Source: Coriolopsis trogii (lineage: Eukaryota; Basidiomycota; Agaricomycetes; Polyporales; Polyporaceae). From it: DNA of 64,000 bases. Positions within the stretch are counted from its first letter, which is position 1, and every line of letters starts with the position of its first letter. A program made the translations under genes and the position numbers. The notes beneath the pieces were generated by a model, which had not been told where the DNA came from, did not search any database, and was given only the letters and a program-made list of their open reading frames with translations. Positions 48,067-57,850 of this stretch are shown here, piece by piece. The stretch is taken from the NCBI GenBank assembly GCA_020543525.1, contig JAHYIO010000005.1, positions 1,647,001 through 1,711,000 of the forward strand, read 5' to 3'.

Positions 48067-49517
48067 TTGTCATGGTATAAAAAGTAAAACAGAATGTTCG
48101 TACTGGGTGCGGCGGACGCGGTCATGTGAGTCCTGAGAGCTTTGGCAAGGCGTGGAAGCGCCGGTGTGAGGACTTGGCAGAGCCCGCGAAGTTCCCGTTC
48201 AATCTCGTTTCTCATTTCTCACTATTGCTACCATATTGGCTATGAGAGGCAAACGTGCGCCCGTGCGGGTGTGAAAGTGACACTCGCGCTCCTCAAAACA
48301 CTCATTCGGTACTCGATCCATACTGGTATCAACCTCCTGTTCATCCGACGACCTTCAGCATCTGTTGCGAATGTTCTACGACAGGCTTTCTCACGGCTTG
48401 AGGACTGAGACCTATTCTAATATACAGCCACTCGCGCACAGTTGAACGTTGAAGCGCGAACTGCAGCGTCTTGAATATCACGCCATGCATTGTCGTACGT
48501 GTCTTCACACGGGCCTGCGGGTCGTGTTGACAGCCCGCTGGAGGTCTTGACAGTGAGGGACGAGGGCTTTACAAATGCTCTTCGGGGGAACATCCTATGC
48601 ACGAACCGTACGCCTCGTTTTTTCTGTCAAACAGCGACCACCACTCATGTTGAAGCTGTTCCCATCCTCTCAGTCTATGCAAGTCGTTTCTTCTCAGCGT
48701 ACGTGTCTTCCCGTAACGCATTTGCTGTGGCGTGAGTATAGAGGGGTTGAGAGGTGGTGACAGTTGCTCGTATATAGGCTCAACTGTCGCGAGACCATTG
48801 CAAGCCGCGCCGAAGATGCCATCGTCCTCGACACCGCGACACTGGCAAAACCTTCCTCCGAGGATAGCTGTCTTCCCGCGAACACCTCCTAGGCGTCCAG
48901 GTTGTGATCCAGGTCCGCACGGAGAAGACTCGAGTGAGAGAGTCTGTGAGAGGTCAAGAATTACTCCGAGACCAACCTTGACGCATAAATGTAGTGGATG
49001 TTTGGCCACGTACTCGAAGGCGATGGCTCCCGATGTACTTTCTCGCGCGAAGAGAACAATGTACGACCCGCTCTTCCACAAAACACCGTCAGCGAGGGAT
49101 CCATCGCGGGTCATTCGTAGCACGGTGGCTACGAGTCCAAAAGTCCTTCCGGCCTACCAAGGGTGCCACAAGTATATCGCTCATCTTCCTGAGATAGCGT
49201 GCCCAACTTCAGGCCCTTAGCGCGCGAACGTGTCCACTTGATTCTGCCTCAGTAGAATGCGGTCTGAACACCAGACAAAGCAATTTATTACCGGCACATG
49301 GCCTATGGGAAGCTTGGATCAGACGCAGAGATACCTGCACAGCGAATCGTGAATTATCTTTTCTCGACTGACGTATCATGCAATGATGCTACATATTGCC
49401 GTTTTTTGGCGCGAAACGGAAAGATTCAGAGGGCACAAACACGTCCTCTGGATTCCGCAGCACCTGGTCCATATCAACTTCCGCAATCAGGATCGAGTCA
49501 CATACGGACCTTTGTGA
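48067..49517. other. Unassigned, with a possible membrane-protein remnant
   Basis: On the minus strand around 49120-48990 a segment reads RMTRDGSLADGVLWKSG, reminiscent of the C-terminal 'lLRDGxLyF' signature of basidiomycete DUF6533 membrane proteins. Surrounding frames are broken and no coherent gene emerges, so it may be a relic or chance. Nothing else is supported. Confidence 0.35.
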
Positions 49518-50723
49518 CTATCGGACTTCGACGTTCCTCCCCGCCCAATCTTCCTGAAGCCTCCTCTCGACCAGCTTATCCAGTTCGCGCGCTTTCTGAA
49601 CGGCGACGTCGATTATTTTGAGCACGTCGTCCCCCGCGAGCGGCAGCCCGCCAGCCTTTTGGACGACACAGAGCTCGCGTTGCGCGTTGAGCGCCACGGA
49701 CAAGAGTCCAGCCGCGAGAGTCTCCTCGAGCCCAGCAGGGTCGAGGAGTGGGGGCGTCGAGGGCTCGGGGAAGAATGCGAACGTGAGACAGAACGGGGTG
49801 TGGTGCATGGAGAGCGGGACGGGAGCGCGTTCGGACGGGTGGTGCTGTGGGGAGTGCGTGTCAGCACCGTGAGGGACGTGGAAGAGCATGTGAGTGTACA
49901 GTGAGGGTAGGGATGTATGCACGTCAGGAGGGAAGCACGGATGGAGAGATGGGGACGAGAGAAAACGAGACGTACCACTGTCACTTCGTCGCCCTCGACT
50001 TCCACTTCTGGTCTCCGAAAGTGCTTCAACGCAACGATGCCTGCGAGGCACGCGCAATCAACCATATTCCCAGCATCGGCGAGGATGTGGATTGTCAGGC
50101 GTATATGCCACACCTGTCGATCGGATGAGCGACGACGAAAAAGTGCATATATGCAAGAGGACGCGTAAGCATGAGAAAGTGAAAACATACTCTCTGGCCC
50201 GCGAGCACGCAGAGACTCTCCTTGTCAATCGCATCACTCCTCCGAAGGACCTTGTCGAGCATGCGCGTAAGGGTGACCTCCTGGTCTGCTGGCCTGTACG
50301 CGATAGAAACCCGGTCCCAAAAATGAGGAGATATCCAGAAGAGCGGCAAGCACACACGTACCTACCGACCAGGCTCATATTCGTTGGACGCCATGGGCGA
50401 GAGTTCGGAGTGGATCGTTAACATGCCTTCGAGCGGTCGTTCTGGTGGCGGCTTCACCATCTTTCCGTCTACCTGTGCGAGCACGCTGTTTGATGTCGTT
50501 GAGTAAATTGATGATGTAGGCATCGGTTTTGGCAGGTCTCGCGAGTAAAGCATGCATACCGGGTTTTGCCCATGGCGCATTCAACCCATCCGAGCTCCGG
50601 GCCAAATGAGAGGGTTGGCAGGCGCATTTCGAGCATAGCTCGACCATCAAGACGAAGAGACTGCTTGACAGTACCATAGATGAATTCTTTCTCTGGTATT
50701 GAAGGAGATGGTGGGCGAGGCAT
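49518..50723 (-). CDS. RRP45: Exosome core subunit RRP45 (RNase PH fold)
   Basis: Exons 50723-50560, 50485-50366, 50293-50191, 50113-49976 and 49844-49518 encode 283 residues. Starts MPRPPSPSIPEKEFI, then SLRLDGRAMLEMR, VECAMGKTRVLAQVDG, PERPLEGMLTIHSELSPMA, then RMLDKVLRRSDAIDKESLCV, VWHIRLTIHILADAGNMVD and FCLTFAFFPE. These are the RNase PH landmarks in the order found in Rrp45/EXOSC9. The eukaryotic subunit is catalytically inert and forms part of the six-membered ring of the nuclear and cytoplasmic RNA exosome. The C-terminus stops soon after the fold (as in yeast) and lacks the long PM/Scl-75 tail of animals. A 438-bp MITE begins 46 bp upstream of the start codon. Confidence 0.95.
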
Positions 50724-50769
50724 TGCGTCTTGAACACGACTATGTCAAAGTGACATACAAGGATAAACT

Positions 50770-51207
50770 GGGTGACTATCCGTAAGGGATTTATGCTCGA
50801 ATGTCATCGATGTCGGAGTTGGAATCTGTGTGACACAAGGTCCGGTGCATGGGCGCCTGTTCTAGACCATAGCGCGACGCTGGACTAGATCATGACCTTT
50901 ATGTTTCTGCCTGTTCAGAGAGGCGAGCATGACGAGATCAATCTTGTGGGCGCTTACCCTACTATGGGCTGTCCAGACCACTCATGGAACCGAGTATGCA
51001 CGCTTAGCATCTATGCAGACTAGATTTTGGTCTGGTCAGGGGGGTCGACCCCCTCACCAGATGTTTGAGTTTATGCTCGCATATGTGTCGGCCGGACCTT
51101 CGGGTTTAAAGCGGACTTTGAACTTGTCACGCTGGATCTCCTAGATCCCCCGAGATTTTTGTCTATGACACCTAAACTGCCTCTAGCCGGCTTACGGATA
51201 GTCACCC
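50770..51207. mobile_element. 438-bp MITE with 17-bp perfect terminal inverted repeats
   Basis: The ends are GGGTGACTATCCGTAAG (50770-50786) and its exact complement (51191-51207), flanked by the 3-bp direct repeat ACT (50767-50769 and 51208-51210). No reading frame could encode a transposase. Three-base target duplications suggest a PIF/Harbinger- or CACTA-like source, but the motif is neither TWA nor CACTA-ended, so superfamily is left open. The element occupies the immediate upstream region of RRP45 and ends 64 bp before tRNA-Glu. Confidence 0.85.
51032..51060. repeat. Hairpin-forming inverted repeat inside the MITE
   Basis: CTGGTCAGGGGG at 51032-51043 and CCCCCTCACCAG at 51049-51060 pair with one mismatch around a 5-nt loop. 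It lies a little right of the element's centre. Confidence 0.8.
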
Positions 51208-51271
51208 ACTGGAGACAGAACGGACAGCTGAACTACAGAAACTAGTCAAAGATTTGCTTAAACAAGCATGA

Positions 51272-51343
51272 TCCGATATGGTGTAGTGGCTAACATTATC
51301 GCCTCTCACGCGATAGCCCGGGGTTCGATTCCCCGTGTCGGAA
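51272..51343 (+). tRNA. tRNA-Glu(CTC), identical second copy
   Basis: All 72 nt equal the copy at 37132-37203. It is followed by a TTTT terminator. Flanking sequence beyond a few bases is not shared. Confidence 0.95.
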
Positions 51344-51466
51344 CTTTTACCCCACCCTCCTATTATACATTGATAAAACTAGGTCTTGAGGTTATCTAGC
51401 GATTCTTCTTTTCCTGTGGCTCATGCAGAGTGTACTGCCAACCCAGCTACATAAAACACTCCACTT

Positions 51467-53069
51467 CTATGACCATCGTACCTCAGACATGCTATCCGGG
51501 TCTATCCCTCCAAGCCATCGGTCCTTGAATGCCGCCATGAAGTCAGCTGTTGACCCACATGCGGGGCTTGCCGCTCGTATCGCGTATGCTTCGGGTAGCA
51601 TCTCACGCAAAAGCTTGAATCAGTGTGCGTGAGCAGACGATATTGGATGTCAGAAATGAGAGGGCGACTGACTGCAGAGCGCTTCTCGGACGCTGGATGA
51701 GTGGCGAGGAAGTCGATTGGCCGTCCACCCTTTGAATGCTCTAAGCGGCCCAAACGGGTGAACATCCTGATGTGCCGCCGGAGATGAGCTCTGCGGTCAT
51801 CAGGGAGAGAAGAGAGAGAACGTACTCAGGAACAGCTTGAGGATCAAAACATGCCCTGGACGAGAGCCGGATGCCGATCTTGTCCGCTATATGGACGGAC
51901 AATTCAGAGATGGTACGGATGCCACTCTATATGTATCAAATTTACCTTCCAGCTCTTGTTTACGAGAATTTGGCAATTCGTAGAGAAGGGTCGAAAGAAA
52001 TGTCGAAAAAGGTAAACCAATCACCTCCAGTATGGCCGCAAGGAGGATGACGATTTTGAAGCTGGAATATCGTTCCGACGCATGTCGTGCGACTGCACAT
52101 GGTCATGTCAATCTATACCAACTTGCTAGAAGCATGATCGTAGGCTTACCAGCGTGACCTATCTCTATCCAATTAATGTCAGCCGATGCGTTACAGCTTC
52201 TTAGCGTAAAGGACGAACCGTGACCAAGTATGGCAGCCAACCCATTCTCGTCTTTCGCAACGGGCAAAATTCCAGTGAAAACTACGATATTCCCTGGTTC
52301 CTACATGAGCATGTATCCAGGCATCACTCACAAGATCGGCTAGCTCACCGTATACAGCCATCGCGTTCACCACAGAGTCGTCGTTCACAACGAACAGCCT
52401 CCACTTCTTCGCCCCACCCACTTCCGGAGGCATTTCTGCGGAAGACCCGTCCAAGCCCCAGAGCTCGTCCGTCCCTCTCGGTCTGCTGACGTCGGGCGCA
52501 TCGAGCGTCCCCAGGTTGGACGCCTCGAGTATGCGCGTCGTCACTCGGCGGATGTGTCGCGTGAGCGGATGGTTGGGCGGGAGCACCTTGCCCTTGAATT
52601 CTTGCAGCAGCTGTTGGTGCGATGTCTCTGCGAGCTGAGAGACCCGTACTCAATTCCGCGGTTATGATTACGGGACAAGAAAATCGTGACGTACCATGGC
52701 CTCGTACTTGGGGCTAATGTCCATGAATCGCCATCGGCCAGTCTCGGGTACCTGCTCCAGACTGCACGCAAAGGTTGGCTCACAGGCGGAGGTCCACGAA
52801 ATGGAGCGTGCACATACGTACTGAGAAACGTAGTACCCTACCGCAAACGCGCCGACCCCTGCAAAAATCTTGGTTTGTGTGTCCCAGCGCCGCACGTCCC
52901 ATGCATTGCCCGAGCCTTGAGAGTCGAAGCGTACATATCGCGGCCCACCTCGTGGAAAGTTGCTGGCGTGCCTCGCCGGTGCTCCTCTCGGCAGTCTGGC
53001 TAATGCACGAATGGGTCCGTCCAGCCGTAGAAGGTGCTGAGCGGAGCGCGACAAGCGGGGGGAGAACAT
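51467..53069 (-). CDS. OMA1: Mitochondrial inner-membrane metalloprotease OMA1
   Basis: Exons 53069-52822, 52761-52695, 52634-52349, 52293-52219, 52164-52150, 52092-51946, 51886-51826, 51766-51673 and 51613-51467 encode about 379 residues. The Arg-rich, Asp/Glu-free N-terminus (FSPRLSRSAQHLLRLDGPIR) fits a mitochondrial presequence, followed by one helix (IFAGVGAFAVGYYV, about 68-81). The M48 zinc site HEIGH is at about 225-229, with the third ligand Glu279 in RKQELEADKIG. Other family marks: VLPPNHPLTRHI, VVNDDSVVNAMA, GNIVVFTGIL, and FLATHPASEKR. Oma1 cleaves stress-response substrates such as Mgm1/OPA1 in animals and acts in inner-membrane quality control with the i-AAA protease. The catalytic motif is cut by an intron and completed by a 15-nt micro-exon. 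Confidence 0.93.
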
Positions 53070-53323
53070 GGTGAAGAGGCAAACTCACACATGCGGCAGG
53101 TTCAGTACAAGTCGCGTCGGCTTCCAGCGTGCGCGCGACGTCCTTGATGACGTCACGACGATTACTACAAAACATTCACTTCAAGAAATAAGTACAGTCC
53201 AGGCTCAATCGTCAGGAAATCGTACAACGCTTGTTCACCGCGGGGTATCTGGTTTACGACACGACTATACGTAGTACAGTAAGAGGAACAACTAACGGTC
53301 AAACTGCCATGACATACAACAGC

Positions 53324-55689
53324 CTAATGTGTGACAGTGACAGACATACGCAAAGCCTTCGCCTTATCCGCAAACCCTTCCGGAGTCTCATCCTCGCAAA
53401 CAGTGATCGCCATCTCACCAGGACACTCGGGAGGAGGCGACCCCACTTCCGCTTGCCCCAGATGTGCCCGCACAACTTCAGGTATCGAGAGACACCCGCA
53501 GGGAACAGCGACAGCAATGGTGAGCCCGTCTTCCGACTGGGCGAATTGGGGCCCCGAGTTGTCAAGACTGCAAGATGGGTGTATGCGTCAGACGCCTGAT
53601 ACGTCAAAGGCGATTGAGGAAGGGAGCACTCACTTCAGACAAGACCCGAGCCCTACCACGATCTCGTGCAAGACTTTCATCGCGAGCGCATCGTCCACCT
53701 CCATCGCCGGGTCCGCAAGCACCGCCCACGAGCCTTGGAAGACGTTCTTGCCCACATGCTCCTCGCCCTCTTGCACATCTCCCCGGGATATCGTCGGCGG
53801 GACCTTTATCAACGCCTTCTTCAGCGAAGCGCACAGTGCCTGGGACGTCTGGTACTCCTCCGGGCCCTGCGACTTCCGGGGTGGAATTAAAGACGACGCG
53901 GGTTGCGGCGTCCGCTGTTTCCACTTCAAGGTCTCAAAATCGAGGTACCAAGAGCTCGAACTTGAGGCAGCCACAGACGGAGTTTTGAGAGCGGGTTCAG
54001 CTTCGGGGGCGGCGGCTGAAGGCATCGCTGCGATGCTGTTCCGCCTGGTGCGAGAGCGGCTGCGTGAGCGGCCGCGGCGCAGCGTTGAGGGGCCAGCCTC
54101 ATCAGCGTCCTTGAGTGGCTCCATATAATCGAGTGTTTCCTCCATGCTCGTGCCGGCGGGTGCGCTTTTGCGAGGACGACGCTTGACTGGTTGTGGCATG
54201 ACAATGGGGTTAGCGGAGAAGGCACTGTCGTCCAGCCGCTGCTTCTGCGCCTCGCGCTCGAGAGTCGCTTTGTTCTTGCTGCCGGGAGGCCGACCTCGCC
54301 GCTTAGGTGTCTCAGTGGGAAGTACCGCTATCTCTGGGTAAGATGCTTCTCGCGCCGCTTGGCGCTGGAGTGTCTGCGCGACCGGGCCAATATCGACCGA
54401 AGATGCGACCTGAGACGCCGTCGGCTGCAACAGGGGTAGCGAAGGTCGACCAGCACGCGAACGAGAACGAGATGCCTGACGGTGTACATTCGGTGTCTCG
54501 GGTAGTGGATATTTGCGAGGTCGTCCGGGTCCACGTTTGGGTGTCGGCAGGACGTCCGCGACAGCAGAGGATGGCACCTCTTGCACCTCCACAGAACCAC
54601 GTCGTTGGCGCGAACGTCCCCGAGACAATGAACGAGACGCTACAGGAAGGTCTTCAGCAAGTTGAGGGATTGGGTTTTTACGTGGGCGTCCGCGAGGCCG
54701 CTTGATAGGAACCTCGACAGCTTCGTTCTCTTGCTCCGGTGCATGGCGAGAGCGAGATGAGCTAGCTACTCGAGGTGCGCGAATAGGACTGGAGTTTGCG
54801 GTGCGCGTCCTCGCCAACGGAGATGAGTCCAATGTCGCGTGTGGCTGGAAAGAACGAGCGAGTGCACTACCACGCCCTCGACCTGGAGGCCTCCCCCTTC
54901 CACGCTTGGGAGGCACGCTCTGAGATCCAGACGGAGCTGCATCTGCAGTCGGGGACAGTGACAATCGAGCAGCCGATGCGAATGCTTTATTCATGACCTC
55001 GGCCAAGGCGAGAGCTCCCGACGAATCTTCCTGGCGTCGTCTGGAGGAAAGAGCAGTCTCACGTCGTGTGGTAGGAGGAGCAGGGATCGCGGTGGATCTG
55101 GTATCCGAAGCGCGGGCTCTGGACGAGCCAGCCGAGGGGAGAGCAACTGAGATGTCGGGAGTGGCGTCAAAGTCCCCCCGGATACGAAGACGTTTCGGAG
55201 GAGGAGGGATTTCGACATATACACTCGAGCGACGGCGACGATGGGCAGGGGATGTGGTTATGAGTGTGGACGGACCTGGCTCCAGCTCCTCATGATAATT
55301 GCCACTTTGCTCGTTGGTGCCACCAGGTTCGGGGCGTGCTGTTGTAACATTCCGCGGTATTCTGGTTGGGGATCGGTCAGGCGATGATTCTCGGGACGCT
55401 GTCAAATGGAAGTGCAAGATGAGAAGTAGATTTTCGTCTTTGTGCCATCCAACTCACACGGGACATCACCATCATGACCAGGATCTTCCGCTCCGGAGCT
55501 TGCGAACGATCGCCTCCGTTTGCGCGCATAAGTCTTGTAGACACGCGACGAATGTGTCGGAGTCGTGAAGACGTCGGCGCGCGACGGTGTTACGGGTTCG
55601 GGATCTGGTACGGCTGGTGACCACTCGCGTTCTTCCTCTTGCCGTATTCTGAGAGACGGGGGTGGTTTCCCGATGTACACGCGCACCAT
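53324..55689 (-). CDS. AT-hook DNA-binding protein, about 746 aa
   Basis: Exons 55689-55458, 55398-53634 and 53567-53324. Four AT-hook cores are visible: KRGRGRPPG (about 242-250), KRPRGRPRK (about 310-318), KRGPGRPRK (about 365-373) and KRRGRPPG (about 443-450). AT-hooks insert Arg-Gly-Arg into the minor groove of AT-rich DNA. Before them is a disordered Arg/Ser/Pro-rich region; after them, from about 570 on, the sequence looks folded (SWYLDFETLKWKQRTPQP, CASLKKALIKVPP, ALAMKVLHEIVVGLGSCLN, then LTIAVAVPCGCLSIPEVV) and ends VTVTH. That C-terminal domain is not one I know, and it is interrupted by the last intron in phase. Probably a chromatin or transcription factor particular to basidiomycetes. 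Confidence 0.8.
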
Positions 55690-55862
55690 AGTGATCCTCA
55701 GAAAGGACGCAGTAGGGGTGGGGAGGTTAGAACAACGTATACTTATTCTGCGTGGTAACTCTGTAGCCGCGCTTGCGCGCGTACTAAATTTTCCCAGGAC
55801 ACACATGACCGCGTCCACCCTTCACATCTGTTCAATATTTTAAATATGGGTTGGATTGTCAA

Positions 55863-55949
55863 GCCCGCCTAGCTCAATCGGATAGAGCGTCAGACTCTTA
55901 GGTTAGCTGGGCGATCTGAAGGCTGCGAGTTCGACCCTCGCGGTGGGCT
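55863..55949 (+). tRNA. tRNA-Lys(CTT), with 13-nt intron, second copy
   Basis: Mature sequence identical to 47980-48066; the intron differs by a single C-to-T (GGTTAGCTGGGCG). Thirteen bases of 3' flank, ending in TTTTGCCA, are shared with the other copy apart from one change. Confidence 0.93.
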
Positions 55950-56430
55950 AATCGTTTTGCCACATGAATTGACGCAAGTCATGGACCTGTCACGCGATAC
56001 AAATCCTGGGCGTGTTTCCAGTGACTTCGACTCTCGAGACTCGGGGATGCGACTGTGCTGAAGGCGCGCTGTGAGATTCAGGCCTCGACGAGTCGTTGGA
56101 CGGGGGCGCAAGCTGGGCCGAGGTGTCGGACTGAGGCCCAGGAACAGCAGTGTCGGACGAGAGCTCTGGGAGCGAGGACGACTCAGTCACGTATGCGGGA
56201 ACAGTATACTATGCTGACTGCATCGCTCGTCGGTACTTTGCACGACCCTCAGCAGACACCAGAGCACGCTGGCGTGGGCAGCGTACTTTCGCCCACCTGC
56301 GTCAATTCTGGTTGCGATCTTCATCGGGTTTGTCCTCTTTGACGACCATACTAGGAGACGATATGCAGACGTTCGAAGCCGCCTCCCAGGTTGCTCGATC
56401 GTCAGATCGAGGAAAGTAAAATCGGCCCTT
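55950..56430. other. Intergenic, nothing definite
   Basis: A plus-strand frame starting near 56150 (SSGSEDDSVTYAG) looks weakly coding, but no gene could be built. Otherwise 3' flank of the minus-strand gene ending at 56431. Confidence 0.4.
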
Positions 56431-57850
56431 TCACGAGTGTGGCTCCATGCATGGATCGGTCTGGTCTTGCAGGCCCGCCTGCCAGTAGTTGGATTTCTCT
56501 GTCGCTATGTCGTCGTAAGGATCGTAGGGATGCACGGTCATATGGAACATTCGAGCGAGGTTGTTGACGAGCGGGTGTCGACGGGGTCCCTCGTGAATCA
56601 AGGGACAGTACTCGGGGTAGCGTAGGGGTGCTTCCCTCCTGAAGAGACATGATGAGCAGTCTGTAACGTACTCGTGGCCAATGTCAGAACTGCTAGTATT
56701 GGCGACCACTAAGTAGGTGGAACAATACGATCCCATGCATGTCGGTAGGTTTTCCTCATTGCAAGCCGGACGGGTGTGCTTGTCCTCGTCGTCGTTGTCG
56801 ATGTCCGTGGTTGCCTCGCTCGTGCGCGCCGTCCTCACGACTTGTAAGATGGCGCACAAAGGCCGTTCGACATAAGTCCTGTACTGCGTCATGCATTTAG
56901 CCAAGGAAGGCGTGGGACTGCCCCTTCTGTGCGTCCAGCAACTCCGCCAACTCAATGCTCTCCTGCTCAGTACATATGCTCTCACGCATCGTCTTGTACG
57001 ACCACAAATCGATCCAGTCGCATCATTGAATCATAGGACAACACACCTGGCGGGTCTTCCTCCGGTACTCGTGTCCACTCGTTAAGTAGCCGCTTATCAC
57101 GCGCAGAGAGGAAGATGACTCCGGGAGTTGCGAAGTAGCGCTGCATGTGCGGCCGCGGGATATTGCTGGCTGTCATTCTCCTAAACAAACGAAACTACGA
57201 TATCTAGTTCAATAATGATCCGGCAGGGTGTGGTGGCGAGAAGCTCACCTTGCAGAGCTGAACCAGCTATATAGCCGAAGCGAGGAACTTCTACATGTTG
57301 TCCTTGTGAACTAGGGATTGAACTAGGGATAAGGCTCACCTCTTTCCGCCTTCGAATTCGCTCTCTACCTATGGACGGAGGTTTCTGCGGTAGTCCGCTC
57401 GACCGGTCAGGTTCCTTGTCACCGCTCAGTAAATCAAAACCTTCGCTTCTGGCAACGTTCGAGCGTGACCAGAGTCAAGATGATATGTCAAACTCACGAT
57501 GTGCCAAGCGGACCTGAGGTCTCTTTGAATGACGACACATGACACGAGCTAGATCGGTGCTGGAGCAAATTTGCCGGCTCCTCTGCCAGTGATGCTTGTA
57601 CAGGTGTGGTATGTCGTCGCACCCGCTACATGGAAACTAGATGTTTGCTCACAAGACCGTTGCCTTCTTGTACTTACCGCTTCATCAAGCAAACCGACAT
57701 GGATGTGAACTATTGGACTGGTGTTCTGGAAGGATATGCCGATTAGTGGTCCCTTGACACCCAGAGCATGCCAGTGAAACAGAGCACTCGTGAAAGAACA
57801 GGAAAGACGCCGTCCGCATGCGCAACACATGACAGGGTAGGGCTCCATGG
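56431..57850 (-). CDS. Uncharacterised cysteine-rich protein, gene model incomplete
   Basis: The last exon (about 56890-56431) has a strongly coding look: an acidic run DIDNDDEDK, then a cysteine array CNEENLPTCMGSYC...DCSSC...EYCPLIHEGPR and a tail VNNLARMFHMTVHPYDPYDD, ending at TGA. Upstream minus-strand segments that may be exons include RRPHMQRYFATPGVIFLSARD (about 57150-57060) with EWTRVPEEDPPG, HVEVPRFGYIAGSALQ (about 57290) and CCACGRRLSCSF...FHWHALG...VHIHVGLLDEA (about 57850-57690). I could not connect all of them without frame conflicts. The Cys spacing suggests zinc binding. Function unknown; the gene may be degraded. Confidence 0.4.
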
